NCBI GenBank assembly: GCA_023388015.1
Contig: JAEWHB010000024.1
Location: 1 to 5,009, forward strand
Length of the DNA: 5,009 nucleotides
From: Bacteroidota bacterium
Lineage (GTDB): Bacteria; Bacteroidota; Bacteroidia; Flavobacteriales; Weeksellaceae
Direction: 5' to 3'
This document shows, one piece after another, positions 1-5,009 of this stretch (positions within the stretch are counted from its first letter, which is position 1; each line of letters starts with the position of its first letter). Made by a program: the position numbers and the translations under genes. Below the pieces are notes generated by a model. It saw nothing but the letters and a program-made list of their open reading frames with translations. It ran no database searches and was not told the origin of the DNA.

Positions 1-1204
1 TCATGGTAGAAGAAGTTTTGGTTTTATAAGGTTTTAAAAGTTCGTCCATTACCTCAAAAGCTTGTTCTCCAAAGGCATAATCCATCACGATCAACACATC
101 TTCCGGTGATTTCTCCAAAGAAGAAAATGCAGTGTTTTTTAAATTAACTTTCTTTAAATCAATGATTTGAACGTCAATATTTGTTCCTGAAGAATCCGGA
201 ATGAAAATCAATCCGTTTTTATGGGAATAATTTTGAGCTAATTCACGGAGCGCTTTGTTTTTCGCAGAAGACAGATCTTTATAAACATCAAATTCATTAT
301 TGGATTTGAAATCTTTTTCCAAAGCATCAAAAGCGTAAAGCATATTGGAAACACTGTGCATATTGGCACTTATGATGTGCAAAGGACGATTCAGCAAATC
401 ATTGTCGCTCAATGTTTTTTTGATGGTGTTGGCCCATTTTTCGCCGACGATGTGATGTCCGATTCTTTCTCTCAAAATTGGTGAAAACGTAATTTCACGT
501 CGTTTAAATCCGGTAAAATCCTGCTGAGAAGTTTGTCCCATCCAGTAAATAATCCGGAAAAATCTTTCCTTATCTGTTTCTGAACTAAAGAATTTATAAG
601 CAATTACCGTTTCGTTGTAGGTTCGTCCCAAAATTGTAGAAAGATGCATCAAGGCAACGTCCCGGTCTTTTGTTGAAAGTTTAGAAGAAGGATCGCTAAG
701 CGCAATTTCTTCTATTTTCTGCCATACACGACTGATTTTTTGCGTTTGTTTGTTGTAAGCTTTCGCACGGATCTTATCGGACTCGTTGTATAAAAAAGTC
801 AGATGCGTCAGCGTATCATAAATTTCCGAACGGCCTCGCGTTACTTCTATGTTCATCTGGTCATCATCGACACGGTAACAAATTCTCCTTCTTTTCGGTG
901 GAATAATCGGTTTGAATTTGGTGAAATCCACACCTTCATTCGAAGTAAAATGAATATAAGGTGTCTCGGTAATTCCATCGGGAAGACGATCCAGCACATA
1001 GAAAAGTCCGTTCAGTTCTACTTTTTCAGGATCGGCCATGGAACCGTAAATTTCAGGATTTAATTGCAATAATAATTCCTGAATCATTTGTCCGGACTGT
1101 CCGGTCGGGCGATAAGTTCCTCGGTGGAACATGTGACGCATGGTAATGTAAAGTCTGTCAATGGCAGTAGTAGAGAGTCTTGCCCGGGTAATATTTTGAA
1201 TCAT
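1..1204 (-). CDS. Probable DUF6909 family protein, C-terminus cut by the window edge
   Basis: The reverse strand holds an uninterrupted frame of 401 codons from the ATG at 1204-1202 to the left edge, with no stop, so the C-terminus is missing. The protein begins MIQNITRARLSTTAIDRLYI and carries HMFHRGTYRPTG (about residues 24-35), a basic IPPKRRR stretch (101-107), RPLHIISANMHS (273-284) and, near the end, VMDYAFGEQAFEVMDELLKP (373-392). There is no signal peptide or membrane segment, so it is probably cytoplasmic. From memory this matches the Bacteroidota family of unknown function DUF6909. I recall full members being longer, with a C-terminal part that resembles nucleoside phosphorylase-like proteins, which would start about where the window ends; this could not be checked. 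The start is supported by its position 34 bases after the stop of the DUF3109 gene. No Shine-Dalgarno sequence or separate promoter is visible in that gap, so co-transcription is likely. Coding status is near certain; the family name is less so. Confidence 0.8.
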   Translation of the reverse strand, partial: MIQNITRARLSTTAIDRLYITMRHMFHRGTYRPTGQSGQMIQELLLQLNPEIYGSMADPEKVELNGLFYVLDRLPDGITETPYIHFTSNEGVDFTKFKPIIPPKRRRICYRVDDDQMNIEVTRGRSEIYDTLTHLTFLYNESDKIRAKAYNKQTQKISRVWQKIEEIALSDPSSKLSTKDRDVALMHLSTILGRTYNETVIAYKFFSSETDKERFFRIIYWMGQTSQQDFTGFKRREITFSPILRERIGHHIVGEKWANTIKKTLSDNDLLNRPLHIISANMHSVSNMLYAFDALEKDFKSNNEFDVYKDLSSAKNKALRELAQNYSHKNGLIFIPDSSGTNIDVQIIDLKKVNLKNTAFSSLEKSPEDVLIVMDYAFGEQAFEVMDELLKPYKTKTSSTM

Positions 1205-1238
1205 ATATTTTTAGTTAAATTAATAAATTGAGAAGGTA

Positions 1239-1832
1239 TTAAAACCATCTGCGTTTCTTTTTGCGCTCTTTGTATTCCTGATCGATTTTCAAAAGCTCAT
1301 CATACCATTCTTGTCCAAATTTCCGAATGAGTGCATCTTTAAGAAAATGAACAACGTTGACTTTCAGTTCTTTGCCGAGCGAGCAGGCATCAGAACAGAT
1401 ATCCCAAACATGGTAATTAACAGCAGTGAATTTTTTGTATTCCTTAAGTCGAATGGGATACAAATGACAGGAAATCGGTTTTTTGTAATCCACAACACCG
1501 TCTTCCCATGCTTTTTCAATACCGCATTTGGTAATGCCTTTTTCGTCAAAAATAACGTAGGCACATTCGTTGCCATCCACGAGAGGTGTAACCCAATCTC
1601 CGTCGGAATCGCGAATATATTTGCCCGATTTTTCAATCGCGGCAATTCCTTCCGGACGTAAATAAGGTTTGATGTCTTCGTAAATATCATCGAGAACGGT
1701 AAGTTCGTCATCGTTAAGCGGTGCGCCGGAGTCACCTTCCACACAACAAATCCCCTTACATTTACTCAAGTTACAGACAAATTCTTCGGAAAGGATATCT
1801 TCAGAAATCAGAGTGTCGCCAATCTGAAACAT
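1239..1832 (-). CDS. DUF3109 family cysteine-rich protein
   Basis: A complete 197-residue protein without signal peptide or membrane segment. Nine cysteines dominate it: C20, C25, C29 and C30 in CNLSKCKGICC, then C90, C103, C122 (in SCHLYP, followed by H123), C146 and C150. This spacing, with the CC pair near the N-terminus and the SCHLYPIR motif, fits the DUF3109 family, which I regard as related to the YkgJ-type CxxxCC proteins thought to bind zinc or an iron-sulfur centre. The metal and the reaction are not known. The C-terminus is strongly basic (KERKKKRRWF), which could favour nucleic-acid or membrane-surface contact, but that is inference. The ATG at 1832 lies about 23 bases after a TATATTTG -7 element and gives the expected N-terminus. 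It is the first gene of a leftward pair with the probable DUF6909 gene. Open frames overlapping it on both strands are shadows. Confidence 0.9.
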   Translation of the reverse strand: MFQIGDTLISEDILSEEFVCNLSKCKGICCVEGDSGAPLNDDELTVLDDIYEDIKPYLRPEGIAAIEKSGKYIRDSDGDWVTPLVDGNECAYVIFDEKGITKCGIEKAWEDGVVDYKKPISCHLYPIRLKEYKKFTAVNYHVWDICSDACSLGKELKVNVVHFLKDALIRKFGQEWYDELLKIDQEYKERKKKRRWF

Positions 1833-1847
1833 AAAATTTCTTTTTTA

Positions 1848-1891
1848 TTGACGCACAAATATAAGCCGTTTATTTTTGTTTTGTAAATTTG
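1848..1891 (+). promoter_or_regulatory. Candidate promoter(s) for the NUMOD4/HNH-like gene
   Basis: Two perfect TAnnTTTG matches lie in tandem: TATTTTTG at 1871-1878 and TAAATTTG at 1884-1891. The first has TTG at 1848-1850, 20 bases upstream, which is an acceptable -33 element; the second has no clear partner. Either would place the transcription start between about 1884 and 1898, some 60-70 bases before the ATG at 1957. This argues against translation starting at the in-frame TTG at 1876, which would lie in or before the promoter. Confidence 0.5.
1856..1863 (-). promoter_or_regulatory. Candidate -7 element for the DUF3109 gene pair
   Basis: Read on the reverse strand these bases are TATATTTG, a perfect match to the Bacteroidota -7 consensus TAnnTTTG. 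The -33 position is weak: TTTA at 1887-1884, 20 bases upstream, where TTTG or TTG is expected. Transcription would begin around 1850, giving a leader of roughly 15-20 bases before the ATG at 1832. No Shine-Dalgarno sequence is present, only A-rich sequence before the start, which is usual for this phylum. Confidence 0.5.
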
Positions 1892-1956
1892 TAATTCCTT
1901 TCCAGCTGAAACTAGTCCAAAAAACCTTAGGATTTAATAAGATTGAGTTGAAAAAT

Positions 1957-2718
1957 ATGCAGAAAGAATTTCATAGTTTTATTGGAGAAGAATGGAAAGA
2001 TGTGGACTTAAAAAGTCCGTATGTAAAAGATTATCGTTTGGAAATATCCAATTTAGGACGTGTGAGGTCGGTTACACCAAAGGGATTGAACCTTTTAAAA
2101 GGTAGCGATACAAATGGTTATCGTACAATCCGTCTGAAAATGTTCAAACCGCGTCCTGATGAAGATCAAACAATTCTTGATGATTATTTAAAACAAATCA
2201 GAGCGCTTAAAAAAGAAGTTAAAAGACTGGAAAATGAAGGCCCGGTTTCCCAATTTAATTCTTCGCAAGGCGAACTGGAAAAATTAATCAAGGAAAAAGA
2301 TAAATTCTTAAAAAAAGAAACCAAAGCCAGAACTATTTATTATCAGGCACTTATCCATAGATTGGTAGCTGAATATTTTCTTTCCGAAACGGAAACCCAA
2401 GGAAAGCTTGTAGCGCATCTAGATTTTAATAAATATAACAACAAACCTTCCAATCTGAAATGGATGACGATGGAAGAAAATCTCGTGCATCAGCAAAACA
2501 GTCCCTATGTGATTTCTGATTATAAAAAGCGTAAAGACCGCTTTTTTCCTTCGGAAAACAATTCAAAACTCACTGAAACCAAGGTGATGTATCTGAAAAA
2601 ACTTTTGAACGAAGGTAAACCAATGAAACAACTCGTGCGAATGTTCAAAGTTACCGAAACCCAAATTCTGCGAATCAAACGCGGCGAAAACTGGGGCAGG
2701 GTTAAAGCAGCAAAATAG
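1957..2718 (+). CDS. NUMOD4/HNH-like protein with C-terminal helix-turn-helix
   Basis: A 253-residue cytoplasmic protein, probably DNA-binding. Residues 11-60 look like a NUMOD4 domain (EEWKDV, then LEISNLGRVRS and NGYRTIRL). Residues 73-125 are a Lys/Glu-rich, probably helical or coiled-coil insertion. Residues 132-178 resemble an HNH_3-type nuclease: IHRLVAEYF with H134, VAHLDFNKYNN with H154, N161 and N162, then SNLKWMT with N166. The usual VNHIDGN core reads VAHLDFN, so nuclease activity is uncertain. Residues 203-248 (SKLTETKV, then LVRMFKVTETQILRIKRGEN) look like the helix-turn-helix that ends many HNH homing endonucleases. I recall close relatives as ordinary chromosomal genes in Flavobacteriia, usually annotated NUMOD4 or HNH protein. 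The ATG start is preferred over an in-frame TTG at 1876, which falls inside the promoter and adds 27 residues outside the domain. dxs follows after 36 bases. Its biological role is unknown. Confidence 0.85.
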   Translation: MQKEFHSFIGEEWKDVDLKSPYVKDYRLEISNLGRVRSVTPKGLNLLKGSDTNGYRTIRLKMFKPRPDEDQTILDDYLKQIRALKKEVKRLENEGPVSQFNSSQGELEKLIKEKDKFLKKETKARTIYYQALIHRLVAEYFLSETETQGKLVAHLDFNKYNNKPSNLKWMTMEENLVHQQNSPYVISDYKKRKDRFFPSENNSKLTETKVMYLKKLLNEGKPMKQLVRMFKVTETQILRIKRGENWGRVKAAK

Positions 2719-2740
2719 CGTTTCATCACTGTGGTTTTAT

Positions 2741-2748
2741 TACTTTTG
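2741..2748 (+). promoter_or_regulatory. Candidate -7 element immediately before dxs
   Basis: TACTTTTG matches TAnnTTTG perfectly and is followed by CA. It ends only 6 bases before the dxs ATG at 2755, so a transcript started here would have almost no leader. The -33 region is poor: TTTC at 2721-2724 is only 16 bases upstream. If active, it would give dxs its own leaderless message in addition to any read-through from the preceding gene. The AGGA at 2750-2753 is too close to the ATG to act as a Shine-Dalgarno sequence. Confidence 0.45.
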
Positions 2749-2754
2749 CAGGAA

Positions 2755-4500
2755 ATGAAATCATTACTCGACCATATCCATTCCCCAAAAGAACTTCGCC
2801 AACTGAAAAGAAGTGATTTGACTCAAGTTTCCGCAGAGTTGAGAGAATTTATTCTCGATACACTTTCGGTGAAACCGGGACATTTGGGAGCTGGTCTCGG
2901 CGTGGTGGAATTGACCGTTGCGCTTCATCATTTTTATGATACGCCCGAAGATTTGCTCATCTGGGATGTGGGACATCAATGTTATCCGCATAAAATCCTG
3001 ACCGGACGAAGGAATCAATTCGATACGCTTCGGCAAACCGGAGGTATTGCAGGGTTTCCTACCAGTGAAGAAAGTGAGTTTGACGCATTCGGAACGGGAC
3101 ATTCTTCTACTTCCGTTTCGGCCATTACCGGAATGGCAATTGCCGATCAGTTGTTGGGAAAACCCAATAAACACATTGCGGTAATCGGAGATGCATCGAT
3201 TGTTTCCGGGATGGCGCTGGAAGGCTTGAACCATTTGGGCAGTACAGATTTGGATGTTTTAATTATTCTAAATGATAATTCGATTGGGATTGATCCATCG
3301 GTAGGCGCTTTGAAGGAGCATTTTTTTCATTTGGAAAATGGCGGCCAACATTCTGTTTTTGAAGACTTTGGATTTCATTACAAAGGCGTAATTGACGGAC
3401 ATAATTTTGAGGAATTATTTTTGGCTTTTGAAGAACTGGAAGTCATTAAAAAACCAAAAATTCTTCACATCAAAACGGTAAAAGGAAAAGGATATGCCAA
3501 TGCGGAAGCCGATCAGGTAAAATGGCATTCGCCCGGATTATTCAACAAGGCAACCGGGGAAATTTCCAAAACATTGCAATCGAAAATTTCGTTTCAGGAA
3601 ATTTTTGGCGAAACAATGAGCGAACTGATGCGTCAAAATGAAAAAATTACTGCCATCACGCCTGCAATGCTAACCGGGAGCAATCTGGTCAAATCGAAAT
3701 TGGAATTTCCAAACCGTGTTTTGGATGTAGGAATTGCGGAACAACATTCGGTTACGCTCGCAGCCGGAATGGCAACGCAGGGAATCATTCCGTATCTGGC
3801 GATTTATTCGACGTTTTTACAACGTGCTTATGATCAAGCCATTCACGATGTGGCTTTGCAGAATTTGCCGGTCGTTTTTTGCATTGACCGCTCCGGAATT
3901 GTTGGAACGGACGGTGCAACGCATCACGGTTATTTCGATATTTCCTTTTTGAGAACTATCCCCAATATGATTGTTTCTGCTCCGATGGATGAAACCGATT
4001 TCCAAAATTTATTGTATTCGGCTCAGTTTACCAAAAGCCCGATGAGCATTCGTTTTCCGAAAGGAAATACAGAAGTGGAAATTTTAGAATCGAATTTTAA
4101 TCCGATTGAAATTGGGAAAGCGGAAGAGTTAAAATCGGGAAAGGAAGTCGCGATTTTGACTTTTGGAACCATTGGAAACCGAATTAAAAAAATTATTAAT
4201 GAATTGAATTCCGATAAATTCGGACTGTATAAATTTATTTTCTGCAAACCTTTGGATGAGGGTTTATTGGATGAAATTTTCAATCAGTATAAAACCATAA
4301 TCACTTTTGAAGATGGGATTTTAAACGGCGGATTTGGCGATGCGGTTTTGGAATATGCTTCAGAAAAAGAATTCAAAGGAAAAATTATCCGCAAAGGTTA
4401 TTCGGATGAATTCATCGAACATGGTTCAGTAGAGGAATTGGAAAAACAAATCGGTTTGGATGAGGAGTCGGTTTTGGAGGTATTGCTTAAATTGATTTGA
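2755..4500 (+). CDS. dxs: 1-deoxy-D-xylulose-5-phosphate synthase
   Basis: DXS condenses pyruvate with glyceraldehyde 3-phosphate, using thiamine diphosphate and a divalent metal, to make DXP, the first step of the MEP isoprenoid pathway. It is a soluble enzyme. The 581-residue frame shows the family landmarks: H43 in KPGHLGAGLG, IWDVGHQCYPHKILTGRR (69-86), GHSSTS (115-120), the cofactor motif GDAS (145-148) paired with N175 in LNDN, catalytic E329 in GIAEQHSVTLAAG, R357 in TFLQRAYDQ, R379 in DRSGIVGTDG and H390 in ATHHGYFD. Residues 516-560 form the C-terminal domain. It is shorter than the roughly 620 residues of E. coli DXS, mainly because about 35 residues are missing between VGALK (183-187) and VFEDFGF (201-207), a loop outside the core motifs. 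The third residue of the GDG motif is Ala. ATG at 2755 is chosen over an in-frame GTG at 2731 because that one precedes a -7 element and adds eight unneeded residues. Confidence 0.96.
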   Translation: MKSLLDHIHSPKELRQLKRSDLTQVSAELREFILDTLSVKPGHLGAGLGVVELTVALHHFYDTPEDLLIWDVGHQCYPHKILTGRRNQFDTLRQTGGIAGFPTSEESEFDAFGTGHSSTSVSAITGMAIADQLLGKPNKHIAVIGDASIVSGMALEGLNHLGSTDLDVLIILNDNSIGIDPSVGALKEHFFHLENGGQHSVFEDFGFHYKGVIDGHNFEELFLAFEELEVIKKPKILHIKTVKGKGYANAEADQVKWHSPGLFNKATGEISKTLQSKISFQEIFGETMSELMRQNEKITAITPAMLTGSNLVKSKLEFPNRVLDVGIAEQHSVTLAAGMATQGIIPYLAIYSTFLQRAYDQAIHDVALQNLPVVFCIDRSGIVGTDGATHHGYFDISFLRTIPNMIVSAPMDETDFQNLLYSAQFTKSPMSIRFPKGNTEVEILESNFNPIEIGKAEELKSGKEVAILTFGTIGNRIKKIINELNSDKFGLYKFIFCKPLDEGLLDEIFNQYKTIITFEDGILNGGFGDAVLEYASEKEFKGKIIRKGYSDEFIEHGSVEELEKQIGLDEESVLEVLLKLI

Positions 4501-4502
4501 TC

Positions 4503-4540
4503 ATTTGTAAATCGAATTTCAATTTTTTCCATTCACAAAT
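4503..4540. repeat. Imperfect inverted repeat in the dxs to DUF59 gap
   Basis: ATTTGTAAAT at 4503-4512 pairs with ATTCACAAAT at 4531-4540 at nine of ten positions, around an 18-base loop. It begins just after the dxs stop codon and its right arm lies in the spacer of the next candidate promoter. No U-run follows, so it is a poor intrinsic terminator. It could be an operator or a chance AT-rich pairing. Confidence 0.3.
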
Positions 4541-4556
4541 TATTGAAGTAACTTTG
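4526..4556 (+). promoter_or_regulatory. Candidate promoter for the DUF59 gene
   Basis: TAACTTTG at 4549-4556 is a perfect TAnnTTTG match, and TTTC at 4526-4529, 19 bases upstream, is one base from the TTTG form of the -33 element. This is the best-spaced promoter candidate in the window. Transcription would start around 4562, leaving an A-rich leader of about 10 bases before the ATG at 4572 with no Shine-Dalgarno sequence. It suggests that the DUF59 gene can be expressed independently of dxs. Confidence 0.55.
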
Positions 4557-4571
4557 TAAAAACACAAAAAA

Positions 4572-4898
4572 ATGGCACTTACAGAACAACAATTGAATGA
4601 AATCGGTGAAAGACTGGTTGAAAAATTCAAATCCATATACGACCCGGAAATTCCGGTGGATATTTACGAATTAGGACTGATTTACGATGCTTTTGCCAAT
4701 GCAAACGGAAAAGTAAAAGTCCTGATGACGCTTACATCACCAAATTGCCCGGTGGCGGAAAGCCTGCCCAATGAAGTAAAAGAAAAAGTGCAGGAAATAG
4801 AAGGAGTGGAAGAAGCGGAAATAGAACTCACTTTTGACCCGCCTTGGGACCGCGATATGATGAGCGAAGAGGCGAAATTTGAATTGGGTATGTTATAA
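4572..4898 (+). CDS. MIP18/DUF59 family iron-sulfur cluster assembly protein (SUF-associated type)
   Basis: A complete 108-residue soluble protein of the MIP18 (formerly DUF59) family, whose members, such as SufT and the PaaD-like proteins, help mature iron-sulfur proteins. The visible family features are YDPEIPVDIYELGLIYD (23-39), the strand LMTLTSPNCPV with the single conserved cysteine C59, and TFDPPWDRDMMSEEAK (87-102), which contains the DPPW motif. The length is typical of a stand-alone domain. In Flavobacteriia such a protein is often annotated as the SUF system Fe-S assembly protein and can sit near suf genes. Here no sufBCDSE gene is visible; the upstream neighbour is dxs, 71 bases away, with a separate candidate promoter between. 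The direct client proteins and whether C59 carries a cluster cannot be read from sequence. The ATG start follows the promoter and is the only sensible one. Confidence 0.92.
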   Translation: MALTEQQLNEIGERLVEKFKSIYDPEIPVDIYELGLIYDAFANANGKVKVLMTLTSPNCPVAESLPNEVKEKVQEIEGVEEAEIELTFDPPWDRDMMSEEAKFELGML

Positions 4899-4929
4899 AA
4901 AAAACGTATTTTCCCGAAAATTAAAAACT

Positions 4930-5009
4930 ATGAATCCATTTGAAATTTTATCAGCATTTTCGACTATTATATACATCATTGTCGGGATTTTCATCCTAAG
5001 TATGTTGGG
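4930..5009 (+). CDS. Start of a probable membrane protein, cut by the window edge
   Basis: An ATG at 4930, 31 bases after the DUF59 stop codon, opens a frame that remains open to the right edge (26 codons). It begins MNPFEILSAFSTIIYIIVGI and continues with FILSMLG, so about residues 7-27 are hydrophobic enough for a membrane segment or an uncleaved signal anchor. No basic N-terminal region or signal-peptidase site is visible. I do not recognise the family from this much sequence. No perfect TAnnTTTG element lies in the short gap (TATTTTCC at about 4909 is the nearest), so it may be read together with the DUF59 gene. Coding status is inferred from spacing, strand and composition; it could still be a chance frame. 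Confidence 0.55.
   Translation, partial: MNPFEILSAFSTIIYIIVGIFILSML

Larger units (their letters stand above)
1833..1956. promoter_or_regulatory. Divergent intergenic promoter region
   Basis: This 124-base AT-rich gap separates the leftward DUF3109/DUF6909 pair from the rightward NUMOD4/HNH-like gene, and it is the only place in the window from which transcription diverges. It contains one leftward and two rightward perfect matches to TAnnTTTG, described separately. The part from about 1892 to 1956 would be the 5' untranslated leader of the rightward gene. I see no strong hairpin, riboswitch-like structure or small ORF in it. Confidence 0.6.

Noticed and set aside
803..1063. Open frame on the + strand opposite the probable DUF6909 gene
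   Set aside because: The opposite strand carries a continuous 401-codon frame with conserved-looking motifs; this one has no recognisable domain or start context.
1092..1104. GC-rich palindrome CCGGACTGTCCGG in an AT-rich region
   Set aside because: It lies inside the probable DUF6909 gene, where it encodes the repeated residues TGQSGQ; it leaves only a 5-bp stem with a 3-base loop and has no terminator context.
1311..1744. Open frames on both strands overlapping the DUF3109 gene
   Set aside because: They are shadows of a well-supported cysteine-rich gene, and their translations show no domain.
1876..1956. An N-terminal extension of the NUMOD4/HNH-like protein from an in-frame TTG
   Set aside because: The TTG lies inside a candidate -7 element, so it would not be on the transcript, and the 27 added residues do not belong to the NUMOD4 domain. 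The ATG at 1957 is the better start.
2090..2103. Perfect 14-base palindrome ACCTTTTAAAAGGT
   Set aside because: It encodes part of the NUMOD4 domain (NLLKG), and one such AT-rich palindrome in 5 kb is not surprising by chance.
1957..2718. An active mobile intron or homing element
   Set aside because: No intron structure, interrupted host gene, flanking repeats or integrase is visible; the gene lies cleanly between intact neighbours.
2731..2754. An eight-residue extension of DXS from an in-frame GTG
   Set aside because: The ATG at 2755 gives a normal DXS N-terminus, and the GTG lies upstream of the -7 element that ends 6 bases before the ATG.
2764..4283. Several antisense and alternate-frame open frames inside dxs
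   Set aside because: The DXS frame has all catalytic motifs over its full length; the others have no motif, promoter or neighbour support.
4899..4929. An intrinsic terminator after the DUF59 gene, using TTTTCCCGAAAA
   Set aside because: The stem would have five AT-rich base pairs with a two-base loop and is not followed by a T-run, so it would not form a usable terminator.

Overview
The window looks like chromosomal DNA from a member of the Bacteroidota, most likely class Flavobacteriia and perhaps a Chryseobacterium-like Weeksellaceae. The reasons are the AT-rich composition, the absence of Shine-Dalgarno sequences before the starts, matches to the Bacteroidota -7 promoter element TAnnTTTG upstream of four genes, and protein families I associate with that class. 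The genus is a guess. I see no rRNA, tRNA, CRISPR array, insertion sequence or prophage gene, and no gene-free stretch longer than about 125 bases.

The left part is a leftward gene pair. A DUF3109-type cysteine-rich protein (1832 to 1239) is followed after 34 bases by a larger protein, probably of the DUF6909 family, that runs off the left edge (1204 to 1). Together they look like a two-gene transcription unit read from a promoter near 1860.

The 124-base gap from 1833 to 1956 is a divergent promoter region. Its -7-like elements point in opposite directions and lie only a few bases apart. To the right, all genes run rightward: a NUMOD4/HNH-like protein with an inserted charged helical region and a C-terminal helix-turn-helix (1957 to 2718), 1-deoxy-D-xylulose-5-phosphate synthase dxs (2755 to 4500), a MIP18/DUF59-type iron-sulfur assembly protein (4572 to 4898), and the first 26 codons of a probable membrane protein (4930 to the right edge).

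The clearest biochemistry is DXS, the entry step of the MEP isoprenoid pathway. The small DUF59 protein belongs to a family that helps mature Fe-S proteins, and the last two MEP enzymes (IspG and IspH, not in this window) are Fe-S enzymes. That link is suggestive only. The least understood genes are the NUMOD4/HNH-like protein, which looks more like a settled chromosomal DNA-binding protein than a mobile homing endonuclease, and the probable DUF6909 protein. I do not see a defence, toxin-antitoxin or mobile system here.
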